DNA from: Floridanema aerugineum
Lineage (GTDB): Bacteria; Cyanobacteriota; Cyanobacteriia; Cyanobacteriales; Aerosakkonemataceae
Assembly (NCBI RefSeq): GCF_041929345.1
Contig: NZ_JBHFNQ010000028.1
Location: 30,098-94,097 of the forward strand
Reading direction: 5' to 3'
Length of the DNA stretch: 64,000 bases
How positions within the stretch are numbered: the stretch's first letter is position 1; each line of letters starts with the position of its first letter. A program made the translations under genes and the position numbers. The notes under the pieces were generated by a model, which saw only the letters and a program-made list of their open reading frames with translations, made no database searches and was not told where the DNA came from. Below are positions 45,228 through 53,887 of the stretch, piece by piece.

Positions 45228-45376
45228 TTCCCTTACTAAACCCTTTTAGAGTAGCCAACCTTATTTAGTAAAGGGGAAGCTGATGGCTTGGAATGAAAAC
45301 AAACCTTGCCCAACCATCAGCTACTCGTAAGGCATCTATCATCTAGGGGTCGTTATTCCATAATACTTTTTTTGCC
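45228..45376 (+). ncRNA. Candidate structured RNA: two stacked hairpins in a gene desert
   Basis: Helix 1 pairs TTCCCTTACTAAA (45228-45240) with TTTAGTAAAGGGGAA (45264-45278). Helix 2 begins at once: AGCTGATGGCTTGG (45278-45291) with CCAACCATCAGCT (45310-45322). A run of seven T follows near 45366. No repeat copy is seen elsewhere in the window. The strand is uncertain; a plain pair of inverted repeats is the alternative. The rest of 45097-45759 is AT-rich with no gene I can support, apart from a direct GACTAGCC repeat at 45711-45742. Confidence 0.35.
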
Positions 45377-45759
45377 TCCAACTCCAAATTATTAGAGTAG
45401 AAAAAATGTAGTCTAACTTTTAAAACCTCGTTTCCATCTAATTTATAAATCAGCTACATTTTCTTTTTTAACTATCTAAATAAAAGCGCAACCAAATGAT
45501 TTATTGACAATTAGTTTCAATAATTAGAGAATAAGGTTGATTTAAAACTATCTGTGTTGTAGGCAAATAGGTAGTTTCACATTTTTTTGATTTTGTCAAT
45601 ATCTTAACTGTAACTTCTTTTGGTAATAATTAATTTCCACTCTAAATAACAGCAATATTGCCCAGTACAAAACATCAGCTTGCCAGCCAGTTAATTCAGT
45701 TCATACATTGGACTAGCCATACTATTTTTATACGACTAGCCCAAAAATTCACTCGGAAG

Positions 45760-45993
45760 TTACATCTTGCCTTTCTGCATCACTTCCTGAAGGTGGTGGC
45801 GAATTTCTTGCGCCTGTTGCATATCTGACTCCATCAACTTCTTAAACAATTCCACACAAGGCTCAGACCCAGTTTCTTGGGCATCTTTTATATATGTCTC
45901 ATAAGCCTTAATCGCTTCCGATTTATTTTGCAATACAGTCAGCAAATCATATTCTAGATTATTGATGACTTGTGAATCGCTATTAACAGCCAT
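45760..45993 (-). CDS. Small ferritin-like helical protein
   Basis: 77 residues from ATG 45993 (MAVNSDSQVINNLEYDLL); the frame reaches back to 46029. Two amphipathic helices carry ferritin/rubrerythrin-like spacing: NLEYDLLTVLQNKSEAIKAYETYIKDA and ESDMQQAQEIRHHLQEVMQKG. It is too short for a full four-helix bundle, so it may dimerise. Small proteins of this kind are common in cyanobacteria, and a stress role is only inferred. Confidence 0.7.
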   Translation of the reverse strand: MAVNSDSQVINNLEYDLLTVLQNKSEAIKAYETYIKDAQETGSEPCVELFKKLMESDMQQAQEIRHHLQEVMQKGKM

Positions 45994-46265
45994 AGCTTTT
46001 ACCTCGATCGATTTCAATACCACATTCACTCAGCCAAAACTGTATTTCATCTGTCCAAAAGAGGATAAAAAGACTTGCCGTTACCATTTGGCGTTTTAGT
46101 CAAAGTATACTTTTTTACTTTCACACTTTTATAGTTTTAAGGTGTTTATGTTGCTGCATAACTACTGTAGAGTTAGACATAATATATTTGCGTAATGCAA
46201 GTACTTTCCCGTTAATTAGTCCGAGCGACGGTTATCTATCCCTGTAAGAAGACAGAAAACAGAGC

Positions 46266-46661
46266 ATGACACAATTACTCCAAGAACTAAAACCAGCCCA
46301 GCCCAATATCGTCAACATTTTTCTACCTTACTACCATAGCAACAAACGTCACCTCCTTCCTTTTGCACTCAATCTTTATCAAAGAGGTTACTTGGAAGGA
46401 GTACGTCAGATTATGGGCGGTGACAACATTCCTTTTGTGGTAACTTGGTCTGTAAATAACAATATCTTACCAACTGACTTAACTCGTTGTCGGATACAAT
46501 TTGACAGGAACCCTGATTATAGTTACGAAGTTACGATCGCAACTTCTGAATTCGTCAATCATTTAATTGAACTAATTCTCAACTTCCAAAGAGATGGGAT
46601 TAGAGATTTCTCCAAATCCTTTTACTACAGATTACTTCAAGTAAAACAATCCAAGCGATAG
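46266..46661 (+). CDS. ebsA: EbsA-like type IV pilus biogenesis protein
   Basis: 131 residues. IFLPYYHSNKRHLLPFALNLYQRGYLEG, GGDNIPFVVTWSV, LTRCRIQFDRN and SYEVTIATSEFVNHLI resemble EbsA, a cyanobacterial protein required for type IV pilus assembly and biofilm self-suppression. I recognise it by pattern and length, not by a search. It stands alone, but the organism's Hmp taxis cluster in the same window would act on the same pili. It is followed by a 9-base minisatellite. Confidence 0.6.
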   Translation: MTQLLQELKPAQPNIVNIFLPYYHSNKRHLLPFALNLYQRGYLEGVRQIMGGDNIPFVVTWSVNNNILPTDLTRCRIQFDRNPDYSYEVTIATSEFVNHLIELILNFQRDGIRDFSKSFYYRLLQVKQSKR

Positions 46662-46668
46662 GCAGAGG

Positions 46669-46722
46669 ACTCTTGGGACTCTTGGGACTCTTGGGACTCT
46701 TGGGACTCTTGGGACTCTTGGG
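46669..46722. repeat. 9-base minisatellite (ACTCTTGGG x 6)
   Basis: Six perfect copies of ACTCTTGGG. The complement of this unit, CCCAAGAGT, forms the four-copy array at 42147. Confidence 0.95.
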
Positions 46723-46779
46723 AGTTTTTCTTTCACTGCGTCACCGCGTCCTGTTACTCCTAATCCCCAGTCCCCAGTC

Positions 46780-46807
46780 GTAGGGGCGATTCATGAATCG
46801 CCCCTAC
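46780..46807. repeat. 28-base perfect palindrome
   Basis: GTAGGGGCGATTCA plus its reverse complement, lying between the convergent EbsA-like and hydrolase genes. Confidence 0.9.
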
Positions 46808-46824
46808 CCCAGTCCCCTTTGTTC

Positions 46825-47715
46825 CTAGTTCAAACTAGCCAACCAATCTAACATTAATTGATTGACAAGTTCTGGCTTTTCATCATGAGGACAATGACCA
46901 GTATTCGGAATGGGAATAAACTTTAAAGTTTGCCCATTTTCACTGAGTCGCTGATAAATTCCTGCACCTTTAATTGGTGTCCAAGGGTCTTTTTCTCCCC
47001 ACAACACTAACAAAGGATGCTGAACTTTTGGCAACAATTCTACAGGACTTGGGCCGGGAGGTGCAGTCAAAATCGAAGCAAAAACTTTTTGAGCACCCAC
47101 ATCACAGGAAGGCTCATAAAGCATCTCAACTAATTCATCTGTGATTGCATCAGCGTTAATATAAACCTGCTTTAAAGTGTTGCGAATCCGATGTTTTTGG
47201 CGAATCATATTAAATATGAAAGGGCCAAAAGCTGGCGAACTTACTAACTTAGTAAAAGTTCCCATGACAAATCGCAAAGGCAAATTTAATTCATCTGGGC
47301 GATGATTTAATCCTCCCGCACAATTAATTAAAACAGCACCAGCAGCAATTTCGGGATGATTTGCCACTACCATTAAGCTGAGTAAAGCCCCGATCGAATT
47401 ACCCACAAATATGGTAGGTTCCTCTATGTGCGAAGTGTGGAAATCCTTCACTAAATCTTGCCAAAGTTCCAAACTGTAGTTCAGCGCTGGCTTATCTGAA
47501 GCACCAAACCCCAATAAATCTAAAGCAAAAACTCGATAACCACCAGCGGCTAACACGGGAATATTTTGTCGCCAATGTCCAATCGAAGCGCCAAAACCAT
47601 GTAACAGTAATAGCGGACGACCGCTTCCCATTACAGTGTATTGTATTTTGTGGCCTTGCCAATGCCAGGTGAGTTTTTCTAACTGGTTGGCTTTCGTTAA
47701 CTGCTGAGTTGTCAC
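46825..47715 (-). CDS. Alpha/beta-fold hydrolase
   Basis: 296 residues with a complete catalytic set: oxyanion motif LLLHGFGASIGHW, nucleophile Ser in VGNSIGALLS, acid in LWGEKDPWTP and His in NTGHCPHDE. Unlike the hydrolase at 34366 it should be active. It resembles the chlorophyll-metabolism/esterase-like group found in plants and cyanobacteria, but the substrate is unknown. GTG start at 47715; no strong ribosome-binding site is seen. Cytoplasmic. Confidence 0.88.
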   Translation of the reverse strand: MTTQQLTKANQLEKLTWHWQGHKIQYTVMGSGRPLLLLHGFGASIGHWRQNIPVLAAGGYRVFALDLLGFGASDKPALNYSLELWQDLVKDFHTSHIEEPTIFVGNSIGALLSLMVVANHPEIAAGAVLINCAGGLNHRPDELNLPLRFVMGTFTKLVSSPAFGPFIFNMIRQKHRIRNTLKQVYINADAITDELVEMLYEPSCDVGAQKVFASILTAPPGPSPVELLPKVQHPLLVLWGEKDPWTPIKGAGIYQRLSENGQTLKFIPIPNTGHCPHDEKPELVNQLMLDWLASLN

Positions 47716-47850
47716 AGGATATTTATGAACTTTCGTAAAGTATTATCTCTTATATGATATTATGTCGAGATTTACAGGGATGATATTCAGGAACATTTAC
47801 TTAAGGAATTAAGCTCAACCAGTTTTGTCTGAGGGTGGCAGAGGAGAATC

Positions 47851-50337
47851 ATGAATCAAGGTTTGTTAGCTTTACTAGGCAGGTTGGTTTTTGCTTCTGC
47901 CAGTTTGGTAATTATCCAAACAGCCGCTAATGCACAAGAAAGTCGGTTGTCAACAGCTAATGGTCAACGAATTAGTCAAAATCCGGCAGCAAATGAATTA
48001 ATTTTAGGGCAAAGACCGACGAGAAGACAAAGGGTAATCAATAACAACGCCCCAGTTCCCCAAGGGGTTAGCGATGCGGTAATTCAAAATTTGTCCCAAC
48101 AGACGGGAATTGAAGCTTCGGCTTTAAAAATTGTGGAAGCGCAACAGCAAACTTGGGCAAATGGTTGTTTGGGAATTAGCAGCCCTGGAGTTCCTTGCGC
48201 GGAAGGGAAAGTTCCTGGTTGGGAAGTGGTAGTGGCGAGTGGAACTGGACGCTGGGTTTATCGTAGTAATATGTCTGGTTCTTTGGTGAAGCTAGATGCG
48301 ATCGCTACTCAGAATATCGCCAAACGTCCCGCTGCGTCTACCCAAACTTCCCAGTCAGAGGCTACACCAATAGAACGGCAAACGACAACTAACGCCCGTC
48401 GCCAAACGACTCAAACTACGACTCAAACCCGCACTTCTGGAGGAACCGCAACCCGCACGCAACGGCAAACTACTACTAACGTGCGTCGTCAGACTACTGC
48501 GCCAACAGAAGGGCAAACGGAAACGGCAACTAGCACCACGCGCCAAACGACTCAAACTCCAGCTGCTAGCGAGAGACAAACGGCAACTAACGCCACGCGC
48601 CAAACGACTCAAACTACTACTCAAACCCCAGCTGCTAGCGAGAGACAAACGACTTCTAGCGCCACGCGCCAAACTAGTCAAACTACGACTCAAACCAGTA
48701 CTTCCCAAGGAACTGCCACCCGCACGCCAAGACAAACTACTACAGCTTCCAGTCAGCAAACTCCGGCAAATGGTACGGGAGAATTTAGCCTCGCAATTTG
48801 GCAACCTGCGGCTAATTTATCAGAGGTAATTGCGCGGATTTCAGTTATGTCGAAAGATAGCAATTTTGCCAGTGAAAGATACATCGGTGATTACCGCTAT
48901 CAAGTAAATCAAAGAGCGAAGTTTGTCGGGGGAGTAAATCCAGGCGATCGCATCGTCGTTCGCTTGTATAATTATCAGAATCGCCTGATTGGGTTTACCG
49001 AATTTGAAGTTTTACCCCAAAGAGCCTCCGTTAACATTATTCTCGGCAATCGTCCCCTAGTTTCGCGCATCGTTCGCACTGTTTACGGTGTAGATGTTGA
49101 CGAAAACGCCGCCATTGACAGAGGGGCAAATACTTACGATTTCTACACCAATATCACTGGCATAACACCAAGTCAAGAAAGTGTAGTTTTCCTCAAAGAT
49201 ACTCAAGGAATTGATAAAAGTTGGTATCAAGTTGCTGGATTACCCATACCGCCAGAAACCGGAGTTTTTTCCAGTTCAGTTAGAGCAACGGAAGCTGCAC
49301 AAATCAAGGTTTTTCCGGCAAATTTACCCGCAAGTATTACCGCTCTTCCCGGTTCACAGGGACAAATAGTGAGCGTAGCAGCTAACAACGAATCTACTTT
49401 TAATTTAAGTCAAGACGCTACTCGTTCGGCGCGAGAAACACCCCGCACAATCACCGCACCAGTTAGCAGCACTTCTGAACCAACTCGCGTTGTTAACGAA
49501 CCAACTAACTCGGAAGTTCAAGCAAGTTTTCCCGATGTACCTGCAAATTATTGGGCAAGGAATTTCATTGGCAGATTAGCAGAAAAAGGAGTCATTCAAG
49601 GTTATCCCGATGGGTTATATCGCCCGACAGCTTCTTTAACTAGGGCAGAGTTTGCCATCATTATTACTGGCGCTTTTAACCAAGAGAAAAAGCGGGAAGT
49701 TGTTGCCCTCAAGGATGTTTCTCCTAATTTTTGGGCATATCCAGCAATTCGAGAAGCTTACGAAATGGGCTTTTTAGATGCTGATAGTCGGGGGAATTTT
49801 CGCCCGGAAGAAAGGATTACTCGCTTAGATGTTTTGGTAGCTTTAGCTAAAGGATTGAATTATGCTCCTACTGCTGCTACTGAAAAAACTTTGCGTGTCT
49901 ACACCGATAGTGCTAGTATTCCGAGAGGCGATCGCAATTTAATCGCCGCAGTCACAGAACGAAATATTGTGGTAAATTACCCATACGTTCGCTCTTTAAA
50001 CCCCCAACGAGCCGCAACCAGAGCCGAAGTAGCAGCATTAATTTATCGCGCCTTAGTAAGTACCGGAGAAGTCGCTGATATTTCTTCACCTTATGTCGTT
50101 GGAGAAAATACTATCCAAAGAAGACAAACAACACCTACCAGACAACCAGCTAATAACAATAGTGGCAGACAAACGCAATCTATCAGACGTTCAAATACTA
50201 ATAATCCCGCCAATACTTCTCGCACCCGACGCACTACTACGGTAGAATCTTCTAATACTAATAGAACTAGACGGACTCCAGCAGTACAACGTTCTGGTAA
50301 CAATTCTACTAGAAGCAATTCCTCCGTTAACCGTTAG
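47851..50337 (+). CDS. SLH-domain surface protein with Thr/Gln/Arg-rich low-complexity region
   Basis: 828 residues. A signal-peptide-like N-terminus (LLALLGRLVFASASLVIIQTAANA) is followed by a small domain (residues about 70-150), then a run of RQTTQTTTQT- and ASERQT-type repeats (about 165-310). A folded middle (about 310-500, with FSLAIWQPAANLSEVIARI) follows, then three S-layer homology motifs (about 560-745): FPDVPANYWARNFIGRLAEK, LKDVSPNFWAYPAIREAYEM and the YTDSASIPRGDRNLIAAV unit. The C-terminus is again Arg/Thr/Asn-rich. It should bind the cell wall by the SLH part. A terminator follows at 50367. Confidence 0.9.
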   Translation: MNQGLLALLGRLVFASASLVIIQTAANAQESRLSTANGQRISQNPAANELILGQRPTRRQRVINNNAPVPQGVSDAVIQNLSQQTGIEASALKIVEAQQQTWANGCLGISSPGVPCAEGKVPGWEVVVASGTGRWVYRSNMSGSLVKLDAIATQNIAKRPAASTQTSQSEATPIERQTTTNARRQTTQTTTQTRTSGGTATRTQRQTTTNVRRQTTAPTEGQTETATSTTRQTTQTPAASERQTATNATRQTTQTTTQTPAASERQTTSSATRQTSQTTTQTSTSQGTATRTPRQTTTASSQQTPANGTGEFSLAIWQPAANLSEVIARISVMSKDSNFASERYIGDYRYQVNQRAKFVGGVNPGDRIVVRLYNYQNRLIGFTEFEVLPQRASVNIILGNRPLVSRIVRTVYGVDVDENAAIDRGANTYDFYTNITGITPSQESVVFLKDTQGIDKSWYQVAGLPIPPETGVFSSSVRATEAAQIKVFPANLPASITALPGSQGQIVSVAANNESTFNLSQDATRSARETPRTITAPVSSTSEPTRVVNEPTNSEVQASFPDVPANYWARNFIGRLAEKGVIQGYPDGLYRPTASLTRAEFAIIITGAFNQEKKREVVALKDVSPNFWAYPAIREAYEMGFLDADSRGNFRPEERITRLDVLVALAKGLNYAPTAATEKTLRVYTDSASIPRGDRNLIAAVTERNIVVNYPYVRSLNPQRAATRAEVAALIYRALVSTGEVADISSPYVVGENTIQRRQTTPTRQPANNNSGRQTQSIRRSNTNNPANTSRTRRTTTVESSNTNRTRRTPAVQRSGNNSTRSNSSVNR

Positions 50338-50366
50338 GTATTAAAGGAACTGCTACCCACCTACCT

Positions 50367-50399
50367 AAATACCCGACTTATTCAAGAAGTCGGGTATTT
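50367..50399. terminator. Bidirectional terminator
   Basis: A 13-base perfect stem AAATACCCGACTT/AAGTCGGGTATTT with a seven-base loop lies between two convergent genes, 30 bases after the SLH gene and 8 bases before the end of the next. A and T runs on both flanks suit termination in both directions. Confidence 0.85.
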
Positions 50400-50407
50400 A
50401 CATTAAA

Positions 50408-50917
50408 TTATAGCTCTTGTTTTAACTCATAGATTTTTGCGGGAGTTAAAGCAACTTTTACTTCTAGCTGTTGCTTGTCATCTCTGAGAATCAGTACATA
50501 ATTTTCGCCCAATCTGCTAACTTCTATCTGCGGATTTATCATCTGAAATTTTTGATAAACTATTTCCGGTAAACTTAACTGAATCACCACATCTTTTTGC
50601 GATTGTGGGTAAATATATAGTTGCTGTTTGAGGGTATCTAACTCTAACTTACTGGGTGTAGTGTTGCGTTCTTGTGGTGAATCAGGTTTTTGCCAATAAA
50701 GAGTAATACCTCGAATATCAGAATTAAAAATTATAAATTTTTCATCAAAACGTTGCGCTTCCCATTCAATTTTTCTTAAGTCGCTATCAGGGGGAATTAA
50801 TCGCTGTTTCCAAGTAATTTCTTTGCCATTGAGATTAGTAAACCATAGTTTGATAATAGCAAAATTATCCGCATTTTCCGGGTTGTTGCTACCTTGTTCC
50901 CAAATGATTGTTGACAT
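50408..50917 (-). CDS. Hypothetical protein, unknown function
   Basis: 169 residues, soluble, beta-rich, without a signal peptide. Parts such as FAIIKLWFTNLNGKEITWKQRL, IRGITLYWQKPDS and NYVLILRDDKQQLEVKVALTP suggest a beta-sandwich-like domain, but I know no family. It is divergent from the small gene at 50979, which has only 61 bases before it. Confidence 0.65.
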   Translation of the reverse strand: MSTIIWEQGSNNPENADNFAIIKLWFTNLNGKEITWKQRLIPPDSDLRKIEWEAQRFDEKFIIFNSDIRGITLYWQKPDSPQERNTTPSKLELDTLKQQLYIYPQSQKDVVIQLSLPEIVYQKFQMINPQIEVSRLGENYVLILRDDKQQLEVKVALTPAKIYELKQEL

Positions 50918-50978
50918 GGATACTCCTTTTTTTGAACCGCTAGTACTATTATAAGTTTATAGTTAACTGCAAGTTATA

Positions 50979-51266
50979 ATGGCAAAAATTCCTCATGAAT
51001 TATTAACTACAATTTTTACGTTACTGAGACAATTAGCAGAGCAAATTGAAGCAGCCGCAACAACAGAATGGGAACTTTTACAGCAAGATGGTGAAACAGA
51101 AGAGACAATTCCTGAGTTAGAAGAACTATATAGTGCTAGAGAAAAACTTACAGCACGCTATTCTCGTCTAAACACGCTGTTATTGAGAATTTTGGAAATT
51201 CAACCAACTGATCCTGCTGATATGTTAAGTTTATTAGAACAAGGCATAGAACCAAGCTGCCCGTGA
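50979..51266 (+). CDS. Small helical hypothetical protein
   Basis: 95 residues, almost all helical and acidic (LLTTIFTLLRQLAEQIEAAATTEWELL, then ELEELYSAREKLTARYSRLNTLLLRILE). No known domain. It may form a pair with the short protein that follows, 48 bases downstream. Confidence 0.6.
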   Translation: MAKIPHELLTTIFTLLRQLAEQIEAAATTEWELLQQDGETEETIPELEELYSAREKLTARYSRLNTLLLRILEIQPTDPADMLSLLEQGIEPSCP

Positions 51267-51314
51267 CGCTTGCCAAGCAAGTATTTATGAAGTGAAAAGA
51301 AGTTGGAATTTGCC

Positions 51315-51503
51315 ATGAATGAACAATCTAGAATTCCTGATGAACAGACAAGAAAGCGGAATGTTGAGTTATTACGTGAAAGCCAACGTCAACTTGATTT
51401 ATTCGGAATAAAAATTGATGAATTAATATCTATAACAGAAGCAGAAATTCGTCGGCAAAAATTAGAGCGTCTGCCAGGAAAATACAAGCGCTCTCCCAAA
51501 TAA
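51315..51503 (+). CDS. Small helical hypothetical protein
   Basis: 62 residues from ATG 51315; a TTG four codons upstream is in frame. Mostly charged helix (MNEQSRIPDEQTRKRNVELL ... ISITEAEIRRQKLERLPG) with a basic end (KYKRSPK). No family recognised. Its end lies 27 bases from the convergent GNAT gene. Confidence 0.55.
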   Translation: MNEQSRIPDEQTRKRNVELLRESQRQLDLFGIKIDELISITEAEIRRQKLERLPGKYKRSPK

Positions 51504-51529
51504 AATCAATCACATCTGGGAAAATTTAC

Positions 51530-52012
51530 TTATGGTAAATACTTAACATAAATTCGATCGCACCTGGGAGTTTCCACCCCCGAAGCAGGTTGATAACCGC
51601 TACTTTCATACAATTTTACAGCCTCCTTTAAAACACTCGCCGTTTCAATCCAAATTTCCCGAAAACCTTTATTCTCAATCGCTTTTTCCAATTGAGTTAA
51701 CAAATACTTACCTAAACCTTGTCCTCGCGCTTCTGGTAACAGATACATTTTGCGAATTTCTACCGCTTTTTCCCCGCGTTTTACCGGATAATAAGCCGCC
51801 GTTCCCACAATTTTTCCCTGATGTTCCACTACCCAAAACTCACCCCCAGTAGACAGATAAAAATCTTCAACTTGAATTACATCTTTATCCGCTGCTGTGG
51901 GTAGCCAAGGTAAGCCATATTCTGTTAAAACAGAATGGAGAATATTGGCAGCATTGTGACGATCGCACTCTCGCCAATCACGAATTAAAAACCCTTGATA
52001 AAATCCCTTCAT
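51530..52012 (-). CDS. GNAT family N-acetyltransferase
   Basis: 160 residues. The acetyl-CoA-binding motif A is MYLLPEARGQGLGKYLLTQLE (R/Q-x-x-G-x-G/A as RGQGLG), preceded by FWVVEHQGKIVGTAAYYPV and followed by the YESSGYQPA motif B. Substrate unknown. Its ATG overlaps the stop of miaE (TAATG), so the pair is translationally coupled. Confidence 0.88.
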   Translation of the reverse strand: MKGFYQGFLIRDWRECDRHNAANILHSVLTEYGLPWLPTAADKDVIQVEDFYLSTGGEFWVVEHQGKIVGTAAYYPVKRGEKAVEIRKMYLLPEARGQGLGKYLLTQLEKAIENKGFREIWIETASVLKEAVKLYESSGYQPASGVETPRCDRIYVKYLP

Positions 52013-52641
52013 TAGCTATGAATTCTCGGTTCAGGATACAAACTTGACAAAATTTCACTTTCGATGATAGCCAACTCCTCTAATCTCCCATTCACAGAAG
52101 AACGCTGAAAATAAGTATCAGCTAAAGTCCAATAAATTCCGTAATGTCGCGCTTCCGAAGCCATCAAACTATGATAAAATTTAGCTAAATCAGGATCGGG
52201 ACAATGGGTAGCTAACAAACCCAATCTTTCGTGACTACGAGCTTCAATTAAACCACAAACTAACAAAGAATCCAAAAAGCGCCAAGGTTCATCTTTACGA
52301 ATTTGCTTATTTAAAGACGCACCATAAGGAGGCGAAGCTAACTGACGCAGCGGTATTCCGCGTTTTTCTAACCATTGATTCACTAACTCAAAGTGATCGA
52401 GTTCTTCTTTTGCGATCGCAGTCAGCATCCGCACCATCTTAGTATTAGAAGGATAGCGAAACATTAAATTTAACGCCACCCCAGCCGCTTTCCGCTCACA
52501 GTGGGAGTGATCTAGTAAAATTACATCAAGATTACCGATCGCTTGTTCCACCCACTCGCCGCGAGTCGGTTGTTTCAAAATATTAATTCTGGGCAATTTG
52601 GATAAATTACTATCTAGCCAGTCTGGAGTCATTAGGGGCAT
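52012..52641 (-). CDS. miaE: tRNA-(ms2io6A)-hydroxylase (MiaE-like)
   Basis: 209 residues of the ferritin-like di-iron fold. Ligand-bearing motifs are LDHSHCERKAAGVAL, AKEELDHFELV, CGLIEARSHERL and ASEARHYGIYW, giving the E/ExxH pattern. The enzyme hydroxylates the isopentenyl group of the modified adenosine 37 in tRNAs reading U-starting codons. It is upstream of the GNAT gene with a one-base overlap. Confidence 0.92.
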   Translation of the reverse strand: MPLMTPDWLDSNLSKLPRINILKQPTRGEWVEQAIGNLDVILLDHSHCERKAAGVALNLMFRYPSNTKMVRMLTAIAKEELDHFELVNQWLEKRGIPLRQLASPPYGASLNKQIRKDEPWRFLDSLLVCGLIEARSHERLGLLATHCPDPDLAKFYHSLMASEARHYGIYWTLADTYFQRSSVNGRLEELAIIESEILSSLYPEPRIHS

Positions 52642-52753
52642 AATTAAAGTAGCAGGGTGTACTAATAGTTACTAATTTTCTTGGTTGTGCAGTCAGGGTA
52701 GCCTCAACCGCAAATGTGAAGTTTTAGTTAAATATTTTGCTATCTTAAGCTAA

Positions 52754-53503
52754 ATGAAAAAAAGTATTCATCGTCGGATTGTGATCGGTGATGTTCATGG
52801 TCACTATAATGCCCTCATGACCTTGTTAGAAGCGATCGCTCCTAGCACAGAAGATGAGGTATATTTTTTGGGAGACTTAATCGATCGAGGCCCCCAAAGT
52901 TTTCAGGTAGTTGATTTTGTCCAAGCTAGTCCATTTTATTGCCTTTTAGGTAATCATGAACAACTACTATTAGACAGCTTCGGCAACCAGCAAAATCAAC
53001 AAACAATCATGCAAGTTTGGTTATACAGTGGCGGACATAGCACGCTCGCCAGTTATCGCCAAGAAGGAATTTCCATTTTATCCGAACATATAGAATGGAT
53101 GCGAACTCTACCGACACATTTAGACTTAGGAGACATTTGGTTAGTTCATGCAGGCGTACATCCACAAATGCCCATAGACGAACAAAGTATCGATCAATTT
53201 TGTTGGATTCGAGATGAATTTCATAGTATTACAAAACCCTATTTTCCCGACAAACTAATTATTACCGGACACACCATCACCTTTACCTTACCCAAAGTTC
53301 CCCCCGGAAAAATCGCCCAAGGACAAGGTTGGCTAGACATAGACACAGGCGCATATCACCGTAAAAGCGGCTGGTTAACCGCATTAGATATTACCAATTC
53401 CATTGTTTATCAAGTCAACGTCTTTGAAGAAACTCTCCGTACCCTACCCCTAGAAAAAGCGATCACCAAAGTAGAACCACAATTAGTTTTACCACGTAAT
53501 TAG
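52754..53503 (+). CDS. Metallophosphoesterase (PPP-type serine/threonine phosphatase-like)
   Basis: 249 residues. The three metal/catalytic motifs are GDVHGHYNAL, GDLIDRGPQS and GNHEQLL, and the later His sites are LVHAGVHPQ and ITGHTIT. This is the bacterial PPP form related to PrpA/ApaH. It may act on phosphoproteins or on dinucleotides; the sequence does not settle this. Cytoplasmic. Confidence 0.9.
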   Translation: MKKSIHRRIVIGDVHGHYNALMTLLEAIAPSTEDEVYFLGDLIDRGPQSFQVVDFVQASPFYCLLGNHEQLLLDSFGNQQNQQTIMQVWLYSGGHSTLASYRQEGISILSEHIEWMRTLPTHLDLGDIWLVHAGVHPQMPIDEQSIDQFCWIRDEFHSITKPYFPDKLIITGHTITFTLPKVPPGKIAQGQGWLDIDTGAYHRKSGWLTALDITNSIVYQVNVFEETLRTLPLEKAITKVEPQLVLPRN

Positions 53504-53516
53504 GCAGGGGGGCAGA

Positions 53517-53661
53517 GGAGATGGGGGGATGGGGAAGTTTATTAACTGAGATCTTGCACTCCTGAGCGGAGCCTCTATTTCTCGTTTTCTTGTTCACCAG
53601 TTCAACCCGGGAACGAGTATTTGGGAGGTGGAACCTCAATTGCTACAAGATCTGAGTTAAC
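53517..53661. repeat. G-rich minisatellite and MITE-like repeat, copy 2
   Basis: After a short GGGGGGATGGGG stretch (53517-53535) lies the second copy (53543-53661) of the element at 3062-3170, in the reverse orientation. Its ends are TTAACTGAGATCTTGCA and CAAGATCTGAGTTAACT, an imperfect terminal inverted repeat. It contains no ORF of note and no transposase. Confidence 0.85.
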
Positions 53662-53670
53662 TCAAAACTC

Positions 53671-53826
53671 TGTGTTGGCGGGTTTTGATTTGAATTTTTC
53701 TGCTGTTGAGTACAGAATTATATAGTCAGATAGTTTCATTGGTACAATATACCATGAATGTTTATGTTTGACCATATCTGACTATAGTTTTGTTATTTAA
53801 ACTGTATACTCTCACCCGCCCCTACA
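53671..53826. repeat. Nested inverted repeats
   Basis: Outer ends resemble each other inverted (TTGGCGGGT near 53675 and ACCCGCCCCTAC ending 53825). Inside, TATAGTCAGATA (53721-53732) pairs with TATCTGACTATA (53775-53786), a perfect 12-base arm around a 42-base loop. No coding frame. Confidence 0.65.
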
Positions 53827-53850
53827 ACTCAAAACTCAAAACTCCCCCCA

Positions 53851-53885
53851 CCTCCCTAACCCCTAACCCCTAACCCCTAACCCCC
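53851..53885. repeat. Heptamer repeat CCCCTAA
   Basis: Four near-consecutive copies of CCCCTAA (or TAACCCC) end three bases before the stop codon of the M48 peptidase, read from the other strand. Confidence 0.85.
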
Positions 53886-53887
53886 AA

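Noticed and set aside
48355..48804. 149-residue minus-strand ORF opposite the SLH gene
   Set aside because: Ser/Leu/Arg-rich antisense of the Thr/Gln repeat stretch; not a gene.
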